Below are positions 34,133 to 44,476 of a stretch of 64,000 nucleotides of DNA, piece by piece. Position numbers and translations under genes: made by a program. Under the pieces are notes generated by a model. It ran no database searches. It was not told where the DNA came from and was given only the letters and a program-made list of their open reading frames with translations. This DNA is from Paracyclopina nana (lineage: Eukaryota > Arthropoda > Copepoda > Cyclopoida > Cyclopettidae): the NCBI GenBank assembly GCA_019096065.1, contig JAGUCH010000007.1:2998501-3062500 (forward strand). The letters run 5' to 3'. The number at the start of each line of letters is the position of its first letter. Positions within the stretch are counted from its first letter, which is position 1.

Positions 34133-35147
34133 ATTGAAGCGTGGCCGTGTCCTCACGGCGCAATGCTGGTACCCGATGCCTGGGGGATCCCGTGGCCAGA
34201 GGTACTACTGGGGAGATAGGCGGACCCGCGGTGGCTCCTCCTTCCATTGGCGACTTCAAGGGCGTCGAGGTTGCAGAGGCCACAGTGTTAGGCGCCGGTG
34301 CAGAGGGAAGCACAGCCATGATGTAGTTGTGCATCGTCTCGTTCTGCCTTGCTAGGGCGTCGACCTGAGCCTGGAGGTTCCGGTAGAGGCCATCCTGCTC
34401 CTTGAAGAGAGCCTCCTTCATCCGCTGGCGGAATCCGGACCGGCGGGGTTCGTCGGCTTCCCTGGCTCCGCAGATCCATATTTCGGCGGTGCATCGTCGG
34501 GGTATTCATCTTCTTCATCTCCATCGCGGAGGGCCGCCAGCCGGTACGCTTCGGGTCCAGCCCGGGTGCGAGGTCGACGTCTGCCACGCGTGGGCGGTTG
34601 GTCCTCGTCGTTGTCGTCTCCGCCAGGGAACAGGATCTGATCATGCCCCAAGTTGGTGAGCATTTGCCACGGCATCTCTACCATGAGGAAGGCCATGTGC
34701 CATAGGGCCAATAACATCCACCAGCCCAGTCCCGTTGCCGGTATAGGATAACCATTCGATTGACGGCGCCGAGGATCAGCTTGATCAGGCCGATGGTGAT
34801 GAGGGTTCCCGTGAAGTAGAAATAGTACTTCCCCACCGAGCTAAAGAAGGGGATGATCGAGCTGGGGACATGGTACACCATCTGGTATATGTACTCATGT
34901 GTCCATAGCATAGTCGACCGACTGCCTGTGATAAGGGAGTTATGTAGAACATTGCTCGTGATCGTATTTACCACAGCCTCCCGGCTGCTGAACAGGTGGA
35001 GGTAGAGGATATGGTTGGCTCGCTGTTCTGCGGAGAACACGCCACCTCCTAGTCCTCGGCTGATGTCATAATGCCCGCTCCGGGGCGCCGCATCCGACAT
35101 GGGGTTGAGTTGCGTCGGGGCAATGCAGGCGTGAATCTGAGGCATGG
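34133..35147 (-). pseudogene. env: env 3' half, element 2
   Basis: Corresponds to the C-terminal part of the element 1 glycoprotein: the Pro-rich segment, the pre-anchor region, the membrane anchor and the cytoplasmic tail. It has one copy of the region that is duplicated in element 1. The frame changes within the tail, near 34560-34720. Homology to element 1 stops at about 35147. Confidence 0.75.
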
Positions 35148-35181
35148 CATTAAAAGATACACTTAGCACGCTACCTCAACC

Positions 35182-35831
35182 ATGCACCCAGGCCACTGCT
35201 TGTGCAACCCTACACTGATGCTTATGGCATTCTTCTTATACAGCTACTGGATCCTCTTAAATGAGGTGGCTCAAGCGGCAGCCTTTCCAGGGCAATCGCC
35301 TCGCCCGGCAGACCTGTTCACCCCAGACGCCAAGGTGACCTCGTTCACCACGTATGACTGCGCGCATCCAGACGCCATGCACGAGGCCATCGACTTGAGC
35401 CAACCTGAACTCTGTGAAGACATCCGCAGCTCCTATCAATCACCGGTCAATATCACGATCCAGGTTTTACAGACCGCATCAACCCTTTCCGTCAAGGCCT
35501 ACCGATGCCGGGTACACATCTCGCGAGAAGTCACCCGCTGCGGATACGACAGCATTAGCTACGGAAGCCAGATGACCGACGTGAATCGACCCTATCTGGT
35601 AACACCTCAAGCATGCGAGATGCTGCCGAGAAACGCTTCCTCCTGGTGGAGGACAAAAAGGTCCAGGTCACGCTTAACAACCCTGTGTCCTTGTCCTACT
35701 TCTCGAAGGGCGGGCTCGACAAGGATCACAAATGCACGACGACCACATTTACCAGCGGCGGAATCACCTTCTCCCGCTCGTACGAAACCACCACCATCCA
35801 CGCCCTGGTGGAGCCCATCTACGGCTTTTGA
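35182..35831 (+). pseudogene. env: env 5' part, element 2 (inverted)
   Basis: Starts with ATG and a hydrophobic leader (about residues 8-34) that should be the envelope signal peptide; this part is missing from element 1. The Cys-containing N-terminal domain follows and matches element 1 closely. Near 35615 there is a one-base length difference from element 1 that shifts the frame, after which the matching frame runs to a stop at 35829-35831. It reads towards the foldback element and has no downstream env sequence. Confidence 0.75.
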
Positions 35832-36026
35832 CCCTTAATGTGAGGCAAAGTCAAATTGCACTCAATTTTAATTCGCAAAACCGAAAACTCGCGCATAAAC
35901 TTCTACAAAAACACTAATTTTATAGACCAAGTCAAGTGTCAAAATGTCAGCTGAAACGGATAATTTGAGTCAACTTGACTCTGAGCCAAAGTCACATATT
36001 AAACACATTTTGAGTTCGGAAAAGAC

Positions 36027-36036
36027 AAAATTTGCG
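36027..36036 (+). repeat. Putative target-site duplication, left
   Basis: AAAATTTGCG occurs directly before the foldback element and again at 39582-39591 in the same orientation. Confidence 0.65.
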
Positions 36037-36352
36037 TATATACAAAAAACAGCATCATACCGCACCAAACCGCACCGAATAGCACCATACCGCACCATAC
36101 TAAAAACCGCACCATAACAAAAGGAGTAATAAAAAAATTCAACTTAATAACAAAATTTCAAATCGCAGATATTAAAATAAAAATAAACCAAGCCAAAAAC
36201 AGGCCTACCGAACCGAACCGCACCCATAGTAAAAAACAAGGCTTTTGGGTAAAAATTACTTTGAGACATCTGATGGTCCAAAACCTGACTGGACCTCATG
36301 AGTTAGGTCCCAGAGAGTCCAAAACCAGTCCTAACTCAAAAAATTTACTTCA

Positions 36353-37400
36353 CGGTGCGGTACGCTAGAGGCCAAAAACGCGGCTACCGAACCGCACCCA
36401 TAATAGTAAAACAAGGCTATGATGTGAAAATTACTTTGAGGCATCTCATGGCCCAAAAGCTGATTGGACCTCATGAGTTAGGTCCCAGGTACTCCAAATC
36501 CAGCCCTAACTCAAAAACTTTACTACACGGTGCGGTACGCTAGAGGTCAAAATAGGGGTACCGCACCGAACCGCACCCATAGTAGTAAAATAAGGCTACA
36601 ATGTGAAAATTACTTTGAGACATCTGATGGTCCAAAACCTGACTGGACCTCGTGAGTTAGGTCTCAGAGAGTCCAAAACCAGTCCTAACTCAAAAAATTT
36701 ACTTCACGGTGCGGTACTCTAGAGGCCAAAAACGCGGCTACCGCATCCATAGTAGTAAAACAAGGCTACAATGTGAAAATTACTATAAGCATCTCATGGC
36801 CCCGAAGCTTAATGGACCTCATGAGTTAGGTCCCAGAGAGTCCAAAACCAGTCCTAACTCAAAAAATTTACTTCACGGTGCGGTACGCTAGAGGCCAAAA
36901 ACGCGGCTACCGAACCGCACCCATAATAGTAAAACAAGGCTATGATGTGAAAATTACTTTGAGGCATCTCATGGCCCAAAAGCTGATTGGACCTCATGAG
37001 TTAGGTCCCAGGTACTCCAAATCCAGCCCTAACTCAAAAACTTTACTACACGGTGCGGTACGCTAGAGGTCAAAATAGGGGTACCGCACCGAACCGCACC
37101 CATAGTAGTAAAATAAGGCTACAATGTGAAAATTACTTTGAGACATCTGATGGTCCAAAACCTGACTGGACCTCGTGAGTTAGGTCTCAGAGAGTCCAAA
37201 ACCAGTCCTAACTCAAAAAATTTACTTCACGGTGCGGTACTCTAGAGGCCAAAAACGCGGCTACCGCATCCATAGTAGTAAAACAAGGCTACAATGTGAA
37301 AATTACTATAAGCATCTCATGGCCCCGAAGCTTAATGGACCTCATGAGTTAGGTCCCAGAGAGTCCAAAACCAGTCCTAACTCAAAAACTTTACTACACT
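36353..37400 (+). repeat. Higher-order repeat, ~523 bp x 2 (three monomers each)
   Basis: Three consecutive monomers (starting near 36353, 36528 and 36707) are repeated almost exactly 523 bp further on (near 36876, 37051 and 37230). The repeat includes monomer-specific variants such as GGTACTCCAAATCCAGCCC and GGTCAAAATAGGGG. Confidence 0.85.
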
Positions 37401-38194
37401 GTGCGGTACGCTAGAGGCCAAAAACGCGGCTACCGCATCCATTATAGTAAAACAAGGCTACAATGTGAAAATTCCCTTGAGGCATCTCATGGCCCAAAAG
37501 CTGATTGGACCACATGAGTTAGGTCCCAGAGAGTCCAAAACCAGTCCTAACTCAAAAACTTTACTACACGGTGCGGTACGCTAGAGGCCAAAAACGCGGC
37601 TTCCACATCCATAGTTGTAAAACAAGGCTACAATGTGAAAATTACTTTGAGACATCTGATGGTCCAAAACCTGTAGTGTAGTAAAGTTTTTGAGTTAGGA
37701 CTGGTTTTGGACTCTCTGGGACCTAACTCATGTGGTCCAATCAGCTTTGGGGCCATGAGATGCCTCAAAGTAATTTTCACATTGTAGCCTTGTTTTACTA
37801 CTATGGATGCGGTAGCCGCGTTTTTGGCCTCTAGCGTACCGCACCGTGTAGTAAAGTTTTTGAGTTAGGACTGGTTTTGGACTCTCTGAGACCTAACTCA
37901 CGAGGTCCAGTCAGGTTTTGGACCATCAGATGTCTCTAGCGTACTGCACCGTGTAGTAAAGTTTTTGAGTTAGGGCTGGATTTGGACTATCTGGGACCTA
38001 ACTCATGAGGTCCAATCAGCTTTTGGGCCATGAGATGCCTCAAAGTAATTTTTATATCATAGCCTTGTTCTACTTCAATGGGTGCGGTAGCCGCGTTTTT
38101 GGCTTCTGTTTTACTTCTATTGTTGCCATTCAGTTTTATAAGCATCAAGCTTCAGTTTATTATTAATTTTTATTTTTGGGTGCGGTTTTTACTA

Positions 38195-38252
38195 TGGTGC
38201 GGTTTGGTGTGGTTTGGTGCGGTTTGGTGCGGTTTGGTGCGGTTTGGTGCGG
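38195..38252 (+). repeat. GGTGCGGTTT decamer array, internal copy
   Basis: Tandem 10-bp units GGTGCGGTTT with one GGTGTGGTTT variant. It sits near the end of the first inverted block and is followed by the same TTTTTAGTATGTACC end as the outer right terminus. This copy has more units than the one at 39499-39545. Confidence 0.9.
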
Positions 38253-39498
38253 AATTATGCTTTTGGGTGCGGTTTTTAGTATGTACCGCTTCCACATCCA
38301 TAGTAGCAAAACAAGGCTACAATGTGAAAATTACTTTGAGACATCTGATGGTCCAAAACCTGACTGGACCTCGTGAGTTAGGTCTCAGAGAGTCCAAAAC
38401 CAGTCCTAACTCAAAAACTTTACTACACGGTGCGGTACGCTAGAGGTCAAAAACGCGGCTACCGCATCCATAGTAGTAAAACAAGGCTACAATGTGAAAA
38501 TTACTACAAGCATCTCATGGCCCCAAACCTGACTGGACCTCGTGAGTTCGGTCCCAGAGAGTCCAAAACCAGTCCTAACTCAAAAAATTTACTTCACAGT
38601 GCGGTATGCTAGAGGCCAAAAACGCGGCTACCGCATCCATAGTAGTAAAACAAGGCTACAATGTGAAAATTACTTTGAGACATCTAATGGCCCCAAAGCT
38701 GATTGGACCTCATGAGTAAGGTCCCAGAGAGTCCAAAACAAGCCCTAACTCAGAAACTTTACTACACGGTGCGGTACGCTAGAGGCCAAAAACGCGGCTT
38801 CCACATCCATAGTTGTAAAACAAGGCTACAATGTGAAAATTACTTTGAGACATCTGATGGTCCAAAACCTGTAGTGTAGTAAAGTTTTTGAGTTAGGACT
38901 GGTTTTGGACTCTCTGGGACCTAACTCATGTGGTCCAATCAGCTTTGGGGCCATGAGATGCCTCAAAGTAATTTTCACATTGTAGCCTTGTTTTACTACT
39001 ATGGATGCGGTAGCCGCGTTTTTGGCCTCTAGCGTACCGCACCGTGTAGTAAAGTTTTTGAGTTAGGACTGGTTTTGGACTCTCTGAGACCTAACTCACG
39101 AGGTCCAGTCAGGTTTTGGACCATCAGATGTCTCTAGCGTACTGCACCGTGTAGTAAAGTTTTTGAGTTAGGACTGGTTTTGGACTCTCTGAGACCTAAC
39201 TCACGAGGTCCAGTCAGGTTTTGGACCATCAGATGTCTCTAGCGTACTGCACCGTGTAGTAAAGTTTTTGAGTTAGGGCTGGATTTGGACTATCTGGGAC
39301 CTAACTCATGAGGTCCAATCAGCTTTTGGGCCATGAGATGCCTCAAAGTAATTTTTATATCATAGCCTTGTTCTACTTCAATGGGTGCGGTAGCCGCGTT
39401 TTTGGCCTCTGTTTTACTTCTATTGTTGCCATTCAGTTTTATAAGCATCAAGCTTCAGTTTATTATTAATTTTTATTTTTGGGTGCGGTTTTTACTAT

Positions 39499-39545
39499 GG
39501 TGCGGTTTGGTGTGGTTTGGTGCGGTTTGGTGCGGTTTGGTGCGG
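39499..39545 (+). repeat. GGTGCGGTTT decamer array, right terminal copy
   Basis: Same 10-bp units as at 38195-38252, close to the right end of the foldback element; the left end carries the complementary motif at 36059-36117. Confidence 0.9.
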
Positions 39546-39581
39546 AATTATGCTTTTGGGTGCGGTTTTTAGTATGTACCC

Positions 39582-39591
39582 AAAATTTGCG
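39582..39591 (+). repeat. Putative target-site duplication, right
   Basis: AAAATTTGCG, identical to 36027-36036, directly after the element end AGTATGTACCC. Confidence 0.65.
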
Positions 39592-40139
39592 CATCGCGGT
39601 TTACTTCTCAGTACTGGGATCTAATAAAATAATTGGTTGTTTCTGGCTCCTCCCTAATTTCTAAAGCTTTTTTCTCATTGGTGCAGAAGCTCACTTTTTA
39701 TTGGGGAAAAAACCAAATGCCTATAGAATTCATGTTTGTGAAAAAAAACACCTTATTGTTGAAATACTTCAAAGTCAGTTAGAAAACAGATAAAAAATAT
39801 TTTTTTTACTGTTCGTTGTGCAATATCGATGTAGCTTTTTTTGGTATTTAATTTAACAGGTCACTTGGTGTGTTTGAGGAAAATATATATTTTTCTATTG
39901 AGCCACATTTGCAGCAAAAAATACACGTAGTCAATTAAAGAGAATTACAACACTTACAAAACATTTATCATTTGCTTGGCGAGGTATGGGGAAATCGGCT
40001 ATTGCAAACGTATGCATCATTTTTTTACAGTTTTCTCCTCTAGCTTATCTTTTGTGTCAATATTAATGTGCGTCATCGTTGCTAGTGTATTTAAGTTAAA
40101 TCGATTGAGAAATAGCACTTCATTCACAACTTGGACATA
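39592..40139. other. Upstream region of the PAN/kelch gene
   Basis: AT-rich, no coding signal. Presumed promoter and 5' UTR of the gene starting at 40140. Confidence 0.4.
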
Positions 40140-41786
40140 ATGGTTGCGATGAGGATCCAAAAGCCCTGTTTGATTTTTGCCCTAGTTGCATTATCAAACT
40201 TAGTCGACTTTGCAGCTGGGCAAAGTTGCTTTGTCCCTGGCCAATGCGAGAATAGTGAACTGCTCACGCTGACAATCGCCAATAGCTCTGAATCCTGCTT
40301 GAACGCTTGCAAGACCTCTGAGGGCTGCACATGGATGTCATTTCACCACTACGAGAGCTCCTGCTTCCTCTACAAATCATGCACAGCATTAACAGAGGAA
40401 AACTGTGATTTTTGCATCTCAGCAGAGAGAACCTGCAAACCTATCGATGATTGTGACATCATTGGGTTTTGCAAGGTATGACAAATTAAAATATGATGGC
40501 AACACAATAAACAATTTCTGCTCCATTGAAGGGCATTCTGGAATTAGCTGAAGGAATAGAAGGCAGGGGCAAATGCTTGTCTGAATGCAGAAGGAACCCA
40601 AATTGCGTCTGGATGTCTCATTCGGCCTCAACCAAGACTTGTGCCCTCTTCAGCACCTGCACCTCTATTGACGAATCAGCGACCGATTTCACGTCTAGTA
40701 GGCAGGAATGCCCTATTACTTTTGATGGTGAGCTCTCAATCTAGAATATGTCAAAAGTTTCCATTTTCACAGCAGCAGCATCGGTGAGCTTTCATTAATT
40801 TTCAGGAGTCATCATGGTGGCAACTGGTTATCCATCTGCAAGGAAGACCGAGGTAATAGATCCTCGATCTGATGATGTGACTTGCCAAGCCCTCGAAGAC
40901 TACCCCCTCTCTGTTGCTGGTGCCACGGGTGCCCTCATAGATGAGCAGTTTCCACTCATATGTGGTGGATACTCAGGAGGCTATCGCGATGAATGTTACG
41001 TCATTGGCACTTCATCAGTACAAGCCACATTGCTTTATGCAAAACGTTATGCTTCCAATGTGGCAATTAACTCCACCCATTTATTAATTATGGGTGGTAT
41101 TGGAAACAGTGGTAGATTGAAGACAACCGAAGTGGTCAGCATTGGGCAGAAATCAGTGGCTGGACCAGACCTTCCCCATGATCTTTATTATCACTGCTCG
41201 CAAAAAATCAATGACACCACAGCTATCCTAATTGGTGGAGATTCTTCCTCACCATCTTACGAGAGGGAAGTCTGGTTTTTGGACTTGATTAGCTACAAAT
41301 GGACAGCTGGACCCTCACTTAAAAATGGAAGACGCTATCATGCCTGCTCCACATTTGAGGATGACTATGGCAACACATTTGTGATTGCTTCTGGCGGTGA
41401 AAATGCTCCGCGTTCAGTTGAAATCCTCAATGTAAATGGGCAGAATTGGATAGAAGGTACTGTTTGTGCTTGATCATTGCATGCAGTGAACTAGCTTCAC
41501 GCTCATTCCAGGGCCCGATTTGCCATATGACTTGGAAGATATGGCCATGTTGCCCTCTCCTGACGGCAAGGGAGTTATTATCATGGGAGGCTATAACAGC
41601 GGTGGTCAAAAATCGGACTTTTTGAAACTGAGCTGCAATGCTGGATTGGACTGCAAATGGAGCTCAATGAACCAGAAGCTGGCCATTCCTCGTGATAGGT
41701 TTGTTGCCATGTACATACCCTCTTCGATGGCACAATGTGAGCAGAAAGCCAAGCTTGATCACTTTGAAAGGCCGAAACGTGTTTGA
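40140..41786 (+). CDS. Secreted protein with PAN/apple-like and kelch repeats
   Basis: Four exons, 40140-40475, 40532-40727, 40806-41456 and 41512-41786, give 485 aa. A signal peptide is clear (about residues 1-29, LIFALVALSNLVDFAAG). Two Cys-rich modules follow (about 30-110 and 111-177), each with a C-x-x-x-C...C-x-W-M-S-x-H pattern as in PAN/apple domains. The remainder has kelch-type blades with GG pairs (LLIMGGIGNSGRLKTTEVV, VIIMGGYNSGG), about six blades. No transmembrane segment is visible. Such secreted PAN-kelch proteins occur in crustaceans and other invertebrates; their function is not known. An AATAAA (41792-41797) lies 6 nt after the stop. The gene is convergent with the DEG/ENaC gene; the two stop codons are 35 bp apart. 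Confidence 0.8.
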
Positions 41787-41791
41787 ATTAG

Positions 41792-41797
41792 AATAAA
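41792..41797 (+). promoter_or_regulatory. Poly(A) signal of the PAN/kelch gene
   Basis: AATAAA 6 nt after the stop. Cleavage 10-30 nt downstream would fall at or within the last codons of the antisense DEG/ENaC gene. Confidence 0.7.
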
Positions 41798-41821
41798 GTC
41801 AGCGTTGTGAGTAGAAAATGC

Positions 41822-42988
41822 CTATTTATTCTTGAATGGCCAATGCAGCAGGCAGTCGATACATTTGATTATAATGGAATGGCAAGACCAGCCCAAAAGT
41901 AGGCCCATGCTGCCTCCAATTGAAGCCAGCGCTGTGTCCAGGCCAAAGAGATACTTTTCAATCTTCTCATCGACATACAAGCTTGAGTAGTAGATCCAGA
42001 TGACAAAGTACTCTGATCCCTCTCTGCCCAGGAAGGGATCATTGGCGATGGTTTTGGCTGACTGCAAGTGAATGTTGTAATTGTAGGAAGTTCGCCTGCA
42101 GGGAACCTCGCAAAACTGGGAGTTTTGCAGCTCAGTGATGGCTTCAAACACAACTTTCTCCACGCCTTGGCTGTCAGTTTTATTTGCACAATATTTCAGC
42201 CCAGGCGGATTGTAGTCTGTGAACTCGAGCATTGGAATTTTGCACTTCAAGTGCATGGCTGACAATCTGAGGCTGACCTCTTTGCGCAAGCAATTAATGT
42301 TCTGCCTGATGCTCCAATCCTTTTTGCAGCCACTCTTGCCTATATCATATCAAATGAATTATTTGATTGTAATTATTACATGAAATAATGCTATATGTAT
42401 AAGTAGTCAAAAATGCAGTCTTTTACTTGGTATCTTTTCCGAAATGCTCTTTTCCACGACGATGTCAGCTCCTCCAAAATCATCTTCGTTGTGAGCATCC
42501 AGATGTCCTATGGAGTAGGTGTATGGGAATACTCCAAAAAGGAGGAACTCCTCCTCCATTGGCTCATGCAGGTAGAAAAAGTAATCCATGCTTTTCTTCA
42601 CCCTCAGGTCATAAGTGTAGTCAAATATTTGCTGCTTGCCCAAAAACTGCAAAGTGTAGCAGACTCCGTAGTAGTAGGCATATGTGGATTTCCACCTGAA
42701 TGTGGATGCATTGTGGATATTTTCGATGGTCATGGGCGAAAATATGTCTGCCAGGCCAAAAGTGGCTTGCTCAAAGTCAGTTTTGCTGGTGAAGGGCCCT
42801 GGCTTCCTGTAAGCCAGCCCAGGGCAAATTGTGACTGAAGGCAAATCAAGCCTTTCAAATACCAGTTCATTGACCACTTGAAAGGACTCCTTGTCATAGA
42901 TCTTCACTGCCACTTTAACCAGTTCGTTGATCAACAGGGCCATGAATACCAGAGTGACTGCAGCTTTCAACCAGCTTCCTTTGTCCAT
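41822..42988 (-). CDS. DEG/ENaC-family sodium channel (pickpocket-like), short
   Basis: Two exons, 42988-42427 and 42339-41822, give 359 aa. These channels are amiloride-sensitive trimeric cation channels of the plasma membrane. TM1 is near residues 9-30 (VTLVFMALLINELVKVAVKIY). After it comes the family pattern LDLPSVTICPG, equivalent to FPAVTICN. The extracellular part has several Cys, including CEVPCRRTSYN. TM2, near the end, contains the selectivity-filter-like GGSMGLLLGWS. The protein is shorter than most family members (450-650 aa), with a very short cytoplasmic N-terminus lacking the HG gating motif and a reduced extracellular domain. An AATAAA overlaps the last codons just before the stop. 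Confidence 0.85.
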
Positions 42989-43219
42989 GGCTGTTTAATT
43001 GTAAATACAGTACCTGCAAAAGGGAGCTTTTCCAATGGATGGGTGTAACTGAGCAAATACACTTTAACAACATATATAGGACTGATCCAGGCCCATTCTT
43101 ACAGAAATTGTCTAGCTCATTACTCGCTAAATTGCCTACAAACAGAATTTGTATGCTAACAAAAATATTTGATGACCAAGATGATTGATGACATCGAAAA
43201 GAAAGGAAATTAAATTAAC

Positions 43220-43225
43220 AAAAAA
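43220..43225 (-). terminator. Pol III T-run terminator of tRNA-Arg
   Basis: Six T residues on the minus strand, starting 5 nt after the tRNA 3' end. Confidence 0.8.
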
Positions 43226-43229
43226 GTAT

Positions 43230-43302
43230 CGATCGTGACAGGACTCGAACCTGCAATCCTTAGATCCGAAGTCTAATGCCTTATCCATTAGGCCACACGA
43301 CC
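43230..43302 (-). tRNA. tRNA-Arg (anticodon TCG)
   Basis: 73 nt on the minus strand, beginning GGTCGTGTGGCCTAATGG. The acceptor stem GGTCGTG pairs with CACGATC with one G-U; the D-arm has AATGGATA; the anticodon stem TTAGA/TCTAA encloses CTTCGGA (anticodon TCG). The T-loop is TTCGAGT and the discriminator base is G. There is no intron. The A box (TGGCCTAATGG) and B box (GGTTCGAGTCC) are intact, so it should be transcribed by Pol III. Confidence 0.95.
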
Positions 43303-43389
43303 TCATTGATTGATTAGCAGTAACGCATAGTTTTTATCTTCTTTTATGACGAAAAGTCAAATGACGCCAGATTGATAAGCGGCCACATT

Positions 43390-44404
43390 TTATTCCTTAC
43401 TAAGATCTTGGTAGCCAAAATTCAAATAGAAATTTGTCAGTGCTTTAGCTAATGCCTTTGTGTATGGTTGCCTCAAGTCAGTTTTTCTCACCTCACCAGG
43501 AGCTTCAATTTGAATGGCATCAACTGAGGCATTTTTGTGGTACGTCCTCACAGTGAATCCTCCCTTAAGCGATCTATTTAATAATGCTTCCATTTGACTA
43601 TTTTTGATTGATATTTACTGAGAAATATTTGTAATCTGTGTTCCCCGCTGTGGGTATAGTGGGAGAGGGCAAAGCATCAAAGCCCTCACTTTGCAACAGT
43701 GCTCCAAGGCTTGTCGGTCCAAAGAGAAGCTCTTTCAAAGTTAAGCCTGATCTTGACAGAAGCGCATCAATGGTTGATTTAGATTGGAGATCTTTGCCAG
43801 CAACAGCCTCATCAAGGATCCGCTTGTCAATGGCATATCCCAATTCCGTGCTATTTTGCTCATGGGCTTGCCCGTGAATGTCAAACAAGATTCCCTTGTC
43901 GAAAGCTGAAATTGCTGAAGCAATGGCAGCATGGTACTCTTTATAGAGAGTTTCGCAACTTGCACATCCCATGCAAGCTTCGTTGATCTCTCTGTTGGCA
44001 TCGATGACCCTGCGATGAGCTCCCATGGTGACCAAGTGTGGAGTTGCTCCCAGTTGTTCTGTCATCGCATCGACCAAATCTTGAGCAATTTCCAAAGTGT
44101 TGATGTCTCCAAGAGTTCTGATCGCACATTCTTCATCAGGGCAATTTGCCAACCTCCTCGAGTCAAAAAGACATTCTCCATTGATTTTGCAACCATTGAT
44201 TCTATCCGGGCAACCAATGTCTTTGTTTCTGCCACCATGTGAGGCAGTTATGACAATATTGGCATTTCCCGGCACATACTATAAAAAGCAATGTTAACAG
44301 ACATTTAATTAAGAAAACAATAAATTATAATATGTACTCACAGTGACTTCGCAAGTGACTTTTCTGGCAAAAAGAGCAAAGAAGAAGCAACTTATCCAAA
44401 CCAT
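43390..44404 (-). pseudogene. Secreted N-formylglutamate-amidohydrolase-like protein, frameshifted
   Basis: Exon 1 (44404-44342) encodes a signal peptide (MVWISCFFFALFARKVTC). Exon 2 starts at 44278 in phase 0. The body has three FGase-family metal/active-site motifs: ASHGG, DANRE and DIHGQAH. About 250 residues in, the frame reaches a stop at 43598-43600. Resuming one frame over, from about 43602 to 43390, is sequence typical of the FGase C-terminus (GGFTVRTYHKN, VDAIQIEAPGE, KALAKALTNF). The shift lies in a CAAAAATAG run; losing one A would join the frames. No intron fits, as the only GT...AG pair is 21 nt and does not restore the frame. It may be a sequencing indel or a real inactivating mutation. 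The substrate is unknown in animals. Confidence 0.7.
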
Positions 44405-44476
44405 GTTTGAGAGCTGAAAAACCTGTTTTTTTTTCCTTTGTCTACTACATATAATATAGAATTTATTTGATAGTGA

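Larger units (their letters stand above)
33927..35831. mobile_element. Rearranged second copy of the LTR/env element
   Basis: Begins with an LTR (33927-34122) and polypurine tract (34123-34132). The 3' half of env follows on the minus strand (34133 to about 35147). The orientation then flips: the 5' part of env, including its start codon, reads on the plus strand from 35182 to 35831. No second LTR, gag or pol was found. An inversion or joining of two fragments is needed to explain it. Confidence 0.8.
36037..39581. mobile_element. Foldback / MULE-like non-autonomous element made of ~170-bp repeats
   Basis: A 3545-bp segment flanked by the 10-bp direct repeat AAAATTTGCG. Its ends are imperfect inverted repeats rich in GGTGCGGTTT (read as AACCGCACC at the left end, 36059-36117). 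The interior is monomers of about 169-178 bp marked by CGGTGCGGTACGCTAGAG: direct from about 36230 to 37673, inverted 37674 to about 38287, direct to 38871, inverted 38872 to the end. No transposase frame was seen; the ~60-aa open frames are by-products of the repeat unit. A 10-bp duplication and long internally repeated inverted ends fit Mutator-like or foldback elements. The family is not established. Confidence 0.7.

Noticed and set aside
36355-38612. Repeated ~60-codon open frames starting MRYARGQKRGYR in the foldback region
   Set aside because: They are open only because each ~170-bp monomer lacks a stop in that frame. They end at the same TAG in each monomer, show no domain and recur in decayed form; they are by-products of the repeat.
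43601-43621. A 21-nt intron (GTAAAT...AATAG) to explain the FGase break
   Set aside because: Too short for splicing, and removing it does not join the two conserved frames.
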